Origin: Treponema sp.
GTDB lineage: Bacteria > Spirochaetota > Spirochaetia > Treponematales > Breznakiellaceae
Assembly: GCA_009784995.1 (NCBI GenBank)
Contig: WQXE01000020.1
Coordinates: 1 to 20,168, forward strand
Direction of reading: 5' to 3'
Length of the DNA stretch: 20,168 bases
The position numbers and the translations under genes are program-made. Below the pieces are notes generated by a model. The model made no database searches. It was given only the letters and a program-made list of their open reading frames with translations, and had not been told where the DNA came from. Below, piece by piece: positions 6,730 through 14,840 of this stretch (the stretch's first letter is position 1; every line of letters starts with the position of its first letter).

Positions 6730-6755
6730 CTCTGCGACTTAGCGCCTCTACGAGA
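6730..6755 (-). repeat. GC-rich dispersed repeat, copy B (inverted)
   Basis: The reverse complement reads TCTCGTAGAGGCGCTAAGTC then GCAGAG, resembling copy A. Copies A and B face each other in the convergent gap between the lyase and ddl genes, so RNA from either strand could fold across the gap; this may end both transcripts. Confidence 0.5.
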
Positions 6756-6775
6756 ACTCATTCTGTAATAAGCTA

Positions 6776-7750
6776 CTATTTACTCGTCTTTAGCAACCTG
6801 TCTCTTTCAAAACGGCTGATAGCAAGCTCAATTAACCGTGTGATTAAATCTGTGTAACTTATACCGCTTGATCCCCACATTTTTGGATACATGCTTATTT
6901 TTGTAAAACCCGGCATGGTGTTTATTTCGTTAACGATTATATTTCCATCAGGTTTTAAAAAGAAATCAACACGGGAAAGTCCTTCGCAGTTAAGTGTTTT
7001 AAAAACTTTTATCGCAAGCTGCTGTATACGCTCTATTGTTTCGTTATCGAGCTTGGCTGGTATTTCCAAAGCGGCGCCGTTATCATCGATGTATTTGGCA
7101 TCGTAGGAATAAAAATCATGCGAGGGAATTATTTCGCCGGGTAAAGAAGCTGCAGGTTCTTCGTTTCCAAGAACAGCGCACTCGATTTCTCTGCCGGGAA
7201 TAAACTCTTCTATTATAATTTTTGTGTCGTATTGGAATGCGTCTTTTAATGCTGCGGACAATTCATCCTGGTTTTTAACTTTATTGATTCCTACAGAAGA
7301 ACCCATGTTTGCAGGTTTTATAAAAAATATAGAATTATTTTCGAGCGAGCCAATCGCTTTTTGAACTTCTGCAAAACTTGGCATTGCTTCGTTGCTTTTT
7401 ACTGTTAAAAACTTTCCAATGGGAATATCTGCATCACGTAAAAGTCGCTTCATTACATCCTTGTCCATGCCGACTGCGGAACCTAATACATCGGGACCTA
7501 CGAATGGAATGTCGGCTAACTTTAACAAACCCTGTATTGTGCCGTCTTCGCCAAACGGTCCGTGCAGAATTGGAAAAATAACATCATAGTTAAATATTTC
7601 ATTCATTTGCCATTTACCGGATTTTTCTATCTTTATAAGGGTGGGAGCAAACTTTTCTTTATCTATGGCGTCATAAACATTTTTAGCGGATAACAAAGAA
7701 ATTTCATGTTCCGCGGATTTACCGCCAAAAATTATTCCTACTTTTTTCAT
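6776..7750 (-). CDS. ddl: D-alanine--D-alanine ligase
   Basis: 324 aa, normal length for Ddl, the cytoplasmic ATP-grasp enzyme that makes D-Ala-D-Ala for peptidoglycan. Motifs in order: IIFGGKSAEHEISLLSA (6-22), HGPFGEDG (63-70), KPANMGSSVGI (145-155, ATP-grasp lysine and loop), EEFIPGREIECAV (181-193), FYSYDAKY (213-220, with the Tyr-x-x-Lys typical of D-Ala- rather than D-Lac-forming ligases), RVDFFL (260-265), and the Mg-binding NEINTMPGFT (274-283). An AAAGGAT ribosome site lies before the ATG. It is last in the minus-strand cluster, 30 nt after the rhomboid gene, and probably relies on upstream promoters. Nothing is missing. Confidence 0.96.
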   Translation of the reverse strand: MKKVGIIFGGKSAEHEISLLSAKNVYDAIDKEKFAPTLIKIEKSGKWQMNEIFNYDVIFPILHGPFGEDGTIQGLLKLADIPFVGPDVLGSAVGMDKDVMKRLLRDADIPIGKFLTVKSNEAMPSFAEVQKAIGSLENNSIFFIKPANMGSSVGINKVKNQDELSAALKDAFQYDTKIIIEEFIPGREIECAVLGNEEPAASLPGEIIPSHDFYSYDAKYIDDNGAALEIPAKLDNETIERIQQLAIKVFKTLNCEGLSRVDFFLKPDGNIIVNEINTMPGFTKISMYPKMWGSSGISYTDLITRLIELAISRFERDRLLKTSK

Positions 7751-7780
7751 CGATTTATATCCTTTTTAAATCCATATTAT

Positions 7781-8515
7781 TTATCCATACCGCCCCGTAA
7801 GACGAAACCAGGGATTCATGCCGTAACGTAACATAAAATAAAGCCACGCGAAAGCAAAACCTGCTAGGTGTGTAAGGTGCGCGACATTACCGCCTGTACC
7901 GGTAACTGTAAAAAACAACGACAATACGGTAAAAGCAAGTACCATAACAGGAGCGCGCAGGGGAAGTATACCCCAAATATAAATTATAGAAGTTGGAAAA
8001 AACACGGCATAAGCCAGCTGAACCGCGAAAAGCGCTCCCGAAGCTCCAACAAGCGGTATTAAAGGATTACTGAAAAAATAATACATTACAAAAGAAAATA
8101 CTCCCGCGAGAAACCCTGTAACCAAATAAAAAAGCACAAATTCATTGCTGCCCATTTGTTTTTCTACATGTATCCCAAAAATAAAAAGACCGAGCATATT
8201 AAAAAGGATATGCGTAAAATTGGCGTGCATAAACATATATGTAAAAAATGTCCAAATAGCTCCGTTTTTTATTATCGCCTGCGGCATCATCGCGAGGAAA
8301 CGTTCCAATGTCAAAGGCAGATGTGTATCCGGAGGCGCGACAAGCCGCCGCCCAAATCTATCTATAACTTCCAAACCGGAAATTTCTACACTGCCAACAA
8401 TATTTCTGCCAATAAAATACATTGCCGCGAAAATAAGTACATTTATCCCTATAAGCCAATATACAGCATTGTAATTTGTGTATTTTAGCGGCCGCCTGAT
8501 TATGTTCAAAGTCAT
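7781..8515 (-). CDS. Rhomboid-family intramembrane serine protease
   Basis: 244 aa multi-pass membrane protein. After a first membrane segment (residues 17-37) and a loop of about 45 residues, the six-helix rhomboid core follows. The catalytic dyad is visible: Ser159 in GASGA (157-161) and His216 in HLTHLAGF (213-220). The oxyanion-side residues His102 and Asn106 sit in HANFTHILFNMLGL. So the protein should be active and cleave membrane proteins within the bilayer; the substrate is unknown. The extended loop between TM1 and the core is charged and carries a LERFLAMMPQAI segment. Lies between dus (37 nt upstream) and ddl (30 nt downstream), same strand, likely one transcript. Functional link with cell-wall synthesis is only positional. 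Confidence 0.93.
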   Translation of the reverse strand: MTLNIIRRPLKYTNYNAVYWLIGINVLIFAAMYFIGRNIVGSVEISGLEVIDRFGRRLVAPPDTHLPLTLERFLAMMPQAIIKNGAIWTFFTYMFMHANFTHILFNMLGLFIFGIHVEKQMGSNEFVLFYLVTGFLAGVFSFVMYYFFSNPLIPLVGASGALFAVQLAYAVFFPTSIIYIWGILPLRAPVMVLAFTVLSLFFTVTGTGGNVAHLTHLAGFAFAWLYFMLRYGMNPWFRLTGRYG

Positions 8516-8552
8516 ACATTAAGAATAAAGATTGAGCGAAGGTTGGTCAACC

Positions 8553-9638
8553 TCACATTTTTATTTGATTTTCATAATCATTGATAATTTGTCTGTATTG
8601 TTCGATTGTTTCGGCATGTACCGCTTTGTCCCGCAAAGCCGCTCCTCCTGTTATTCCTTTTGTGTAAGCGCAAAATTGTTTTCGCATTTCAAGACAAGCC
8701 AAACGTTCGCCAATATCCGCGGCTAGCATTTCCAAATGAGACATCGCTGCGTTTATCCGCGCGGAAAACGGCACAGGCTGCCACGAACCTGTTTCCAATA
8801 ACGCTCGCGTCGTTGAAAAAATAAAAGGGTTACCCATTGAACCTCTCGCGAACATAACCGCGGCGCAGCCGGTTTCACCTAACATTTTTCGCGCGTCTTC
8901 AGGTGTGTAAAGATCGCCAGAGCCCGTAACTGGAACTGGCAATCTCGCGGCTAAATCGGCGATGTGCGACCACTCGCTTAAACCGCTGTAACCTTGCGCC
9001 CGCGTTCTGGCGTGCAGTGTAACCATCGCCGCGCCCGCTTCGACCGCGACTCGCGCGCATTCAAAATAATTCATGGAAGAGCTGTCCCAGCCTGAGCGGA
9101 TTTTTATTGTCACGGGGATATCGCCTAAACTTTCGCGCGAAGCGCGTACGGCGGCTTCAACTATTTTACCAAGGTTTGCGGGGTTTTTCATAAGCGCGGA
9201 GCCCGCTCCATTTTTTACAACTTTTGGAACAGGGCAGCCTGAGTTTATATCCAGCGCGTCAGGTTTAAGAGGCGCCAAAAGCGAAGCCGCTTTGTAAATT
9301 GAGTCGGCTTCTCCGCCGAAGAGTTGAATGGCGTAGAGTTTTTCGTTTTCGCCTCGTTTAATAAGATTTACAGAAAGAGAAATTTTTTCCATTTTCCTCT
9401 CGCAAAGACGCAAAGACGCAGAGAACGCAGATGGTGAAGATTCAAGGGGTTCCAATCCATATCTTCCGTAATTGCGATAAATAGCCTCTGCCGAGGCGAG
9501 TTCCGTAAACGAAAAACACGCGCCATCTTCGGCGCAGATCGAACGAAACGCCCTGTCGGTGTAACCGGCAACAGGAGCGAGAAATAAATTGCCGGGTATC
9601 TCAAGAGAACCAATCTTAACAGGTTTATATAAATTCAC
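8553..9638 (-). CDS. dus: tRNA-dihydrouridine synthase (DusB-like), with repeat insertion
   Basis: 361 aa; DusB enzymes are usually about 320. Flavoprotein that reduces uridine to dihydrouridine in tRNA. Seen: APVAGYTDRAFR (21-32, FMN site), AIQLFGGEAD (103-112), DINSGCPVPKV with the catalytic Cys135, KIRSGW, TLHARTRAQGYSG (His and Arg near FMN phosphate) and VMFARGSMGNPFIF. The start is GTG at 9638-9636 (MNLYKPVKIG), four bases after the tatD stop; the ATG two bases before it is followed at once by a stop. Residues about 66-95, between RYGLEPLE and KLYAIQLFG, are an extra segment, and residues 69-81 are encoded by dispersed repeat copy C, kept in frame. The core motifs are intact, so it is probably functional. 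Co-transcribed with tatD. Confidence 0.92.
   Translation of the reverse strand: MNLYKPVKIGSLEIPGNLFLAPVAGYTDRAFRSICAEDGACFSFTELASAEAIYRNYGRYGLEPLESSPSAFSASLRLCERKMEKISLSVNLIKRGENEKLYAIQLFGGEADSIYKAASLLAPLKPDALDINSGCPVPKVVKNGAGSALMKNPANLGKIVEAAVRASRESLGDIPVTIKIRSGWDSSSMNYFECARVAVEAGAAMVTLHARTRAQGYSGLSEWSHIADLAARLPVPVTGSGDLYTPEDARKMLGETGCAAVMFARGSMGNPFIFSTTRALLETGSWQPVPFSARINAAMSHLEMLAADIGERLACLEMRKQFCAYTKGITGGAALRDKAVHAETIEQYRQIINDYENQIKM
9397..9432 (+). repeat. GC-rich dispersed repeat, copy C, inside dus
   Basis: CTCTCGCAAAGACGCAAAG followed by ACGCAGAGAACGCAGA. It aligns with copy A at 6606 and lies in the dus coding region, encoding PSAFSASLRLCER on the minus strand without a frameshift. 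Confidence 0.65.
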
Positions 9639-9641
9639 ATC

Positions 9642-10421
9642 TTATAAATCAATAGGTAAACCAAAAAACTTACAGGAGTTTTCCCAAAGTTTGGATGTTA
9701 GAGCTTCTTCTTCCATATTAAGCATGTCCGCCATGTAACGGGCAGTTAATGGCAGATACTTTGGCATGTTTCTTTTTCCCCTAAAATCCGCGGGAACCAT
9801 GAACGGGCTTTCAGATTCTATCAATAAACGATCTACAGGTATTACTCCAATCGCTTCATGCAGATTTTTCGCGTTCTTGTATGTAAGATTACCCGCGAAA
9901 GAAAAATATACATTTAAATCCAGCGCCTTTTGGGCATAAGCGGCATCTTCAGAATAACAATGAAACACCCCGCCGCGCGGTGGCAAGCGGTCGCGCAAAA
10001 TGTCCAGTACATCATGCCCCGCGTCTCGGTTATGAATAATTACGGGCAGGTTAAGTTTCGCGGCCATATCAAGCTGGGTAATAAAAAGCTCGATTTGGGA
10101 TTTTTTATCGCCAAACTTACGGTAGTAATCCAAGCCAATTTCGCCGATAGCGACTACTCTTGGATACTGAACACTCTGTTCAATATGAGAAACCCAATCC
10201 TTGCCGGGATTCTGAACCTCTGAAGGGCTTACTCCCACAGCATGGTAAACATTCGTTGCCGATTTCAGGTTTTCATATACGTGTCCGAAATCATGAAGAC
10301 TGTTACAGATCGAGACAATTCGGTTAACAGAAGCCTGACGGGCTTCCTGTATGACAATGAGCTGCTCGATTGGGTCCTCAACTATAAGCCCCAAATGGGC
10401 GTGAGTATCAAAATATTGCAT
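9642..10421 (-). CDS. tatD: TatD-family metal-dependent hydrolase/DNase
   Basis: 259 aa, typical TatD size. TIM-barrel hydrolase, usually a 3'-5' exonuclease or deoxyribonuclease in the cytoplasm. Metal-site motifs: DTHAHL (5-10, His7 and His9), GEIGLDYYR (93-101, Glu94), IHNRDA (129-134, His130), GVFHCYSE (151-158, His154). The last ligand motif, usually ETD-S/A-P, reads LIESESPFMVP (200-210), so the expected Asp is Glu204. That may weaken or change metal use, or mark a spirochaete variant. It starts with ATG at 10421 behind a GGAAAAG site and has its own strong promoter. It is four bases from dus, so it heads the tatD-dus-rhomboid-ddl cluster. Confidence 0.93.
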   Translation of the reverse strand: MQYFDTHAHLGLIVEDPIEQLIVIQEARQASVNRIVSICNSLHDFGHVYENLKSATNVYHAVGVSPSEVQNPGKDWVSHIEQSVQYPRVVAIGEIGLDYYRKFGDKKSQIELFITQLDMAAKLNLPVIIHNRDAGHDVLDILRDRLPPRGGVFHCYSEDAAYAQKALDLNVYFSFAGNLTYKNAKNLHEAIGVIPVDRLLIESESPFMVPADFRGKRNMPKYLPLTARYMADMLNMEEEALTSKLWENSCKFFGLPIDL

Positions 10422-10452
10422 AGCTTTTCCAAAAAGAAATGATTTAGATGTT

Positions 10453-10465
10453 TACCAAACTGGTA
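10453..10465. repeat. Short perfect palindrome in tatD leader
   Basis: TACCA-AAC-TGGTA: 5-bp perfect arms with a 3-nt centre, placed at the predicted transcription start of the tatD promoter. It could be an operator or a small leader hairpin; function not shown. Confidence 0.35.
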
Positions 10466-10471
10466 TAGCCA

Positions 10472-10500
10472 ATTCTACCATAATTCCGGCAAAACGTCAA
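10472..10500 (-). promoter_or_regulatory. Promoter of tatD cluster (TTGACG-N17-TAGAAT)
   Basis: On the minus strand -35 TTGACG (10500-10495), 17-nt spacer and -10 TAGAAT (10477-10472), preceded by TGG to form an extended -10. The string ATGGTAGAAT also occurs before the DUF2804 gene (19061-19070). Confidence 0.75.
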
Positions 10501-10511
10501 CTTTTATTTTT

Positions 10512-10524
10512 GGTGTCAGTCACC
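10512..10524 (+). repeat. 13-bp dispersed repeat, copy 2 (GGTGTCAGTCACC)
   Basis: Exact reverse complement of 511-523. On the minus strand it spells the last two codons and the stop of the TPR gene (GGT GAC TGA), so the repeat supplies the C-terminus Gly-Asp-stop. Confidence 0.6.
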
Positions 10525-13500
10525 TTCTCTGACGCGGGTAGTTATCTCTTCCCAGCGGGAGGGTTCAAGGACATCCCTATCAATTCTGACAAAAACCTGA
10601 GGATCAAAGAAATTATTGGGGCGCAGGGCGTTATTGGCGTTTAAATAGCCTAAATTGATGCCTGGAGCGCCGGGGCTGTCGGCAAGACGCGACCTTGTCA
10701 TCGACTGGGGGTTACGGGTAATGGAATCCCAGGCGCTGGAAGAATATATATACATGGTCATCGCCCTGTTGCGGTATTCACGGTTGCCTGTCTGGTCGGC
10801 AAGATACTCATAAACAACTCCCAAATTATTTCGAGCCATCATCAAACGTTCTCCGGTATCAATAAATTGAGGATTATCGTTTGGCAGAAGTACATTCAAT
10901 CTAACTCTGTGCCCTTCCAAAACATCCAAAAGACGGTTGTAATACCCTTGCGCCGCGAAGTAATCACCGCGTTGATAAGTGACATTGCCAAGGGCGTATA
11001 AAAGCCGCCTGTTCAACGGCAGTTCCGCGGCAGCTTTAAAGAGGTATTCAAGAGATTCACCCCATCTTTCAAGCTGATAATAAGCGGCTCCCATTCGATA
11101 TTGAACTTCCGGCGGTGAATACCCGAATCTTTCGGCATCGTGATAATTACTTAAAGCGGCTTCCATGTTGCCTGATTTTACAAAGTATTCCAAATCACCT
11201 CTTAACGCGTATAACTGCCCAAGCTGAGGAGAAGCGGCGATTAAATTCCTGTCATAAAAATCCCTGAATAAATTGATGCCTCTTACAACCTGCTCTTCCG
11301 CGGGGAAGGTTTCTCCAGCGTTAATAAGAAGATTCGCGTAACGGTAGTGAGTATCAACACGCTGTAAGCGGCGGCGCACAGATTCCTGTCTCGCCAAATC
11401 AAAAGCGCGTATGGCGTTTTCAAGTGTCAGCCGTTCATCGTAGGTATTGCCAAGACTATGATGATAGCGGGCGAGATGATAATGAGGTTCAGGCAGAACC
11501 GGATTTTCCAGCATAGCCCGCAAGAGCATGTCGCGTACGCTTTCTATGCTGTCAATGTAAGGGTCAGGCACGCCGACAGGTGTTTCAAGCTGTTTATCCA
11601 ATAAATATCCGCCAAGTTCAGAAAGAGATTCAGGAGAAAGCCGTCTTCTTTCAGTACTTTCAAACCATCTTCTAAGTTCAATTACCCGCCTTAGATCATC
11701 TACACGGATAAAATACATCATCATTCGTTCTACAATATGCGGCTGCCATCCGTATAATTCCAGATACCTGGCGTAAGAAAAACGCGCGTCTTCATATCTG
11801 TCAAAAAATCTTGACGGATTGGAATCCGCCCATGCCATAAAGTTATCGCCTGCCGCCAATAACCCTTCTTTATCGTTAGGCGCGTAATCCAAAAGCTCTC
11901 TTTGTAAAAGCCTGTTTGCCTTTTCATAATTCAAAAGATAATGTGTGTTTAAACTGGCGTAATCCAATACGCCTTTTTTGTCGCGCGGATAATGTCTTAA
12001 AAGTTCGTCGTACTTTCCTTCCGCGAGCGTGAAACGTCTTTGATCCCTAAAAGCTTCCGCGTAAAGATAAAACCATTTTTTCTTTCGATGCAGACTAAAA
12101 GCCTGCTGGAACAGATCGTTGGCGCGCTGATACTCTCCTTCGGCGATACGTTCGTAGCCGCGTTTATAAATTGATTCAGCCCGCATAGGTATGTAAATAA
12201 ATGTATAACTCAGGTAAAAAATCGAAGCTAATAAAGCGGCGATAACCGCGAATAATCTTAATACAGGAAGGAAATTGTGAACGAATATATAAGCGAAACT
12301 TGACTGTTCGGCTTCAAACGCCGCACCGGTCATTTTTTCAAAACTTTTTGGTATAACTACCGGCTTGCCGGTAATTTCTTCTACTAAAGCGGCGGTTTCT
12401 TTAACATGCGCGCCATGTACAAGCAAACGAATTAACTTTGATAAATGCTGCGGCTGAATTACCTGTTCCGCGATTAATTCCTGACAAATAATTCTTAAGT
12501 TCAGCGGATAAAAAGAAAGGGTTCTTAATAAACTGTTAACATCATCCTGAGTTAAAGAAATTTCTTCTATACTGTCTTCTGGTTCGGGCAAATCATCGTC
12601 TTTATCTTTTTTTCTGCCGAACAATCCTTTTTTCTTTTTGGGAACAGGTATGTTTAAAGAAGGAACTTTGGATTTGTTTAAAATATCATCAATGCCGGAA
12701 AGAGAAAAATCATCATCCCCGAATGTATCGCTTGAAAAACTTGAATCGCTGTAATCATCACCTTCAGGCGCGGCTTCAAATGTATTGTCTAAATCAATCG
12801 AAGAAGATTCAAAGTCTGAACCAAAATCACTTAAATCTAAAGGAGGTCCTTCACTTTCAAATCCTTCACTTGATGTATCAGGCGCGAAATCTGTATCGCC
12901 GCCGCCTGTACCGAATGAAGAACTATCGTCTTGCGAACCTGTATCAAAATCAGTTCCAAAATCTGAACCAAAGTCATCCATGCCGGGGAAACCTTCGTCT
13001 GGTAAAGAACTGTCCGCGGAAAAATCACTTTCTGTATCATCTGTTCCTGCCTGTTCAAAATCCGCGGATTCACCACCCATGTCGATACCGGTTTCATCGC
13101 CGCCAAAATCGTCACTGCCAAAGTCATCACTTCCAAAATCATCAGGCGGAGTATCTTCAGCGGCAGGTTCGCTTCCAGTGTCAGGAAAACCAAAATCAGA
13201 AAAATCGTCGGTTACATCATCGCTTGCCGCCTGTTCGCCAAAAGAGCCGCCTTCAAGGCTTTCGCCGCCCATGTCGATGCCCATATCATCAAAATCATCA
13301 GTATTATCTGTATCATACGCCGGAGGCTGTTCCGGCATTTGTTCTTGATCCTGTTCTTGTTCTTGCTCTTGTCCATCAAAACCAAAATCGTCCAGATTAA
13401 AACCGGCAGGCGCTGAATCTGAAGGTGTATCAAAAGAATCAAAACCTTCAATAGGTGAATTATCAATAGGAGAACTTTCAAGAGGAGAACCTTCATCATT

Positions 13501-13953
13501 ATTTATTCCATCATCTGTCCATTGAGAAAAATCGGAATCCGGCTCTTCCTGAGCGGGAGGTGAACTTAAATCATTTAAAAAATCATCAAGAGCGGACGCG
13601 GCGCTGTCAGCGGCGCCGTCAGGGGGAGTATCATCCAAAGGAGTATCGTCCATAGTTGGTAAATTATCATCACCTGATAAATCGCTCATAAAAGAACTAA
13701 AATCAAAACTGTCTACATCGGAACTTGATTCTGGCGTACTATCGGGTATAATATCAGAAATATCGCTTTGGTTATTTGATGGTTTATTGGGGTCAAAAAC
13801 CAAATCGTCTCTATTAAAATTAAAAGGAGGCGCGTCTTTTTCCGGGAGTGGGAAGTTGTCGAAAGGTATTTTTAGAGCTTCGGCATTGTCCCTTTCATTC
13901 GCGATATTATCAAAAGAGGATTTAAATTGACCCAACTCTAATATCGATGGCAT
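10516..13953 (-). CDS. Large acidic, single-TM, TPR-repeat membrane protein
   Basis: 1145 aa with three parts. Residues 1-435 are very acidic and disordered, with FG/DF-type repeats (DDFGSDDFGSDDFGGDE, EQEQEQDQEQ, and GIDMGGES twice). A basic patch (PKKKKGLFGRKKDK, about 435-450) leads to a folded segment (DDVNSLLRTLSFYPLNLRII) up to about 545. One transmembrane helix lies at about 562-588 (LRLFAVIAALLASIFYLSY). The rest, to 1145, is TPR-like helical hairpins (YKRGYERIAEGEYQRANDLF, YRMGAAYYQLERWGESLEYL, YALGNVTYQRGDYFAAQGYY). The arrangement, cytoplasmic acidic tail and TPR domain outside the membrane, recalls the spirochaete flagellar collar protein FlcA (Borrelia BB0326), but I assign this only tentatively. 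A GAGAG site precedes the ATG. Its C-terminus is encoded by a dispersed repeat. First gene of the minus-strand cluster. Confidence 0.9.
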   Translation of the reverse strand: MPSILELGQFKSSFDNIANERDNAEALKIPFDNFPLPEKDAPPFNFNRDDLVFDPNKPSNNQSDISDIIPDSTPESSSDVDSFDFSSFMSDLSGDDNLPTMDDTPLDDTPPDGAADSAASALDDFLNDLSSPPAQEEPDSDFSQWTDDGINNDEGSPLESSPIDNSPIEGFDSFDTPSDSAPAGFNLDDFGFDGQEQEQEQDQEQMPEQPPAYDTDNTDDFDDMGIDMGGESLEGGSFGEQAASDDVTDDFSDFGFPDTGSEPAAEDTPPDDFGSDDFGSDDFGGDETGIDMGGESADFEQAGTDDTESDFSADSSLPDEGFPGMDDFGSDFGTDFDTGSQDDSSSFGTGGGDTDFAPDTSSEGFESEGPPLDLSDFGSDFESSSIDLDNTFEAAPEGDDYSDSSFSSDTFGDDDFSLSGIDDILNKSKVPSLNIPVPKKKKGLFGRKKDKDDDLPEPEDSIEEISLTQDDVNSLLRTLSFYPLNLRIICQELIAEQVIQPQHLSKLIRLLVHGAHVKETAALVEEITGKPVVIPKSFEKMTGAAFEAEQSSFAYIFVHNFLPVLRLFAVIAALLASIFYLSYTFIYIPMRAESIYKRGYERIAEGEYQRANDLFQQAFSLHRKKKWFYLYAEAFRDQRRFTLAEGKYDELLRHYPRDKKGVLDYASLNTHYLLNYEKANRLLQRELLDYAPNDKEGLLAAGDNFMAWADSNPSRFFDRYEDARFSYARYLELYGWQPHIVERMMMYFIRVDDLRRVIELRRWFESTERRRLSPESLSELGGYLLDKQLETPVGVPDPYIDSIESVRDMLLRAMLENPVLPEPHYHLARYHHSLGNTYDERLTLENAIRAFDLARQESVRRRLQRVDTHYRYANLLINAGETFPAEEQVVRGINLFRDFYDRNLIAASPQLGQLYALRGDLEYFVKSGNMEAALSNYHDAERFGYSPPEVQYRMGAAYYQLERWGESLEYLFKAAAELPLNRRLLYALGNVTYQRGDYFAAQGYYNRLLDVLEGHRVRLNVLLPNDNPQFIDTGERLMMARNNLGVVYEYLADQTGNREYRNRAMTMYIYSSSAWDSITRNPQSMTRSRLADSPGAPGINLGYLNANNALRPNNFFDPQVFVRIDRDVLEPSRWEEITTRVREGD

Positions 13954-13973
13954 AAAACTCTCATATTAAGATA

Positions 13974-13979
13974 ATTATA
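13974..13979 (-). promoter_or_regulatory. -10 box of TPR gene promoter (TATAAT)
   Basis: A perfect TATAAT on the minus strand (13979-13974), about 20 bases before the ATG at 13953. The -35 is weak (TTCTTT at 17 nt, or TTTACA at 14 nt). The 52-bp gap also has to serve the divergent CBM48 gene, for which GATAAT at 13988-13993 is a candidate -10. Confidence 0.45.
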
Positions 13980-14005
13980 TATCGACCGATAATTGTAAAG
14001 AATGT

Positions 14006-14764
14006 ATGAAAACGATTTTTTTATTGGTAATTTTAGTATTTTTCGCCTCATTTTTACCTGATACAGCGGCTGCTTCAGAGTGGGAAACTTTTGAGGTAAT
14101 TAATCGTTTAATGTCCATGCCGGGACCCGGCGCGCCTGTAATTCTGGATGATTGGGCGATTTTTACCGCCGATTCCGGTATTCGCAGGATTGGAATAGCG
14201 TTTGCCCATGAAAACTTCGCCAATGTATACTGGTTTAGGCAATTAATGGTTCCAAATGACCGTATAAACCCAGTTGTTCTGCCCGGTGAAAAGTTTCCAA
14301 GCGCTCAAAAAGATTCCGGTATTAAGTTTCATGTACACAGAATCCCAAGTCACGCGAGAGAGCTTGAGTACAGGCTTGTAATAGACGGTTTATGGACAGT
14401 TGACCCATACAATGATTTTGTACAAAGAGATCCGGTTTCCGGACTATCATTATCAGTTTTAAACTTACCGCAAAGACAATTAAGACCAAATCCTTTAGAC
14501 GGTTTACCTGTTGGTTTAAAATTTACTTATATAGCGCCGCCCGGCGAAACTGTTTATGTAGCGGGCAATTTTAACAGTTGGGATCCGTTTATGTATGAAC
14601 TTAGAGAAGGACCCGCCGGTGTATACAGTCTTGTTCTTCCTCTGCCGCCCGGCACATACCAATATTTATTTTTTCATCGAGGTCAGCGTCACGCCGATCC
14701 GTATAACCCGCGAAGAGTCTACGCGAGAGACGGCAGCGCCGCGAGCGAAATTGTAGTGCCTTAG
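14006..14764 (+). CDS. Secreted protein with CBM48-like (glycogen-binding) domain
   Basis: 252 aa. An N-terminal signal peptide (MKTIFLLVILVFFASFLP, cleavage probably near Ala22-Ala24, DTAAAS) sends it across the inner membrane; no lipobox Cys, so periplasmic or released. Residues about 50-130 look like an immunoglobulin-like E-set (WAIFTADSGIRRIGIAFAHE, LEYRLVIDGLWTVDPYND), and residues about 165-252 form a CBM48/AMPK-glycogen-binding type domain: GETVYVAGNFNSWDP, GVYSLVLPLPPGTYQYLFF, HADPYNPRRVYA. So there may be two related E-set domains and no catalytic domain. It may bind an alpha-glucan or serve as a structural scaffold. Divergent from the TPR membrane protein with only 52 bp between; the pairing suggests shared regulation. 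Only a weak ribosome site. Confidence 0.82.
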   Translation: MKTIFLLVILVFFASFLPDTAAASEWETFEVINRLMSMPGPGAPVILDDWAIFTADSGIRRIGIAFAHENFANVYWFRQLMVPNDRINPVVLPGEKFPSAQKDSGIKFHVHRIPSHARELEYRLVIDGLWTVDPYNDFVQRDPVSGLSLSVLNLPQRQLRPNPLDGLPVGLKFTYIAPPGETVYVAGNFNSWDPFMYELREGPAGVYSLVLPLPPGTYQYLFFHRGQRHADPYNPRRVYARDGSAASEIVVP

Positions 14765-14778
14765 TTATAAAAAGACAC

Positions 14779-14808
14779 TTGACTAGTGATTATTTTTAAT
14801 AATATCAT
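14779..14808 (+). promoter_or_regulatory. Promoter of the 58-aa/203-aa module (TTGACT-N18-TATCAT)
   Basis: TTGACT at 14779-14784, 18-nt AT-rich spacer, TATCAT at 14803-14808. The first gene of the module follows at 14841, behind AAAGG. Confidence 0.5.
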
Positions 14809-14840
14809 ATTATAAGAATGATAAATTTAAAGGTAGTTTT

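Noticed and set aside
8145..8488. Plus-strand open frames opposite the rhomboid gene
   Set aside because: They are antisense to a complete rhomboid gene with intact catalytic residues and have no coding marks of their own.
13080..13150. CRISPR-like regular repeats
   Set aside because: The repeats are codon-level DDFG repeats of the acidic protein, short and without spacers.
12723..13400. Long plus-strand open frames (up to 225 codons) opposite the TPR gene
   Set aside because: They are antisense to the low-complexity acidic repeats. The products are Arg/His/Gln- or Ser/Lys/Pro-rich nonsense without ribosome sites, so they are by-products of biased codons.
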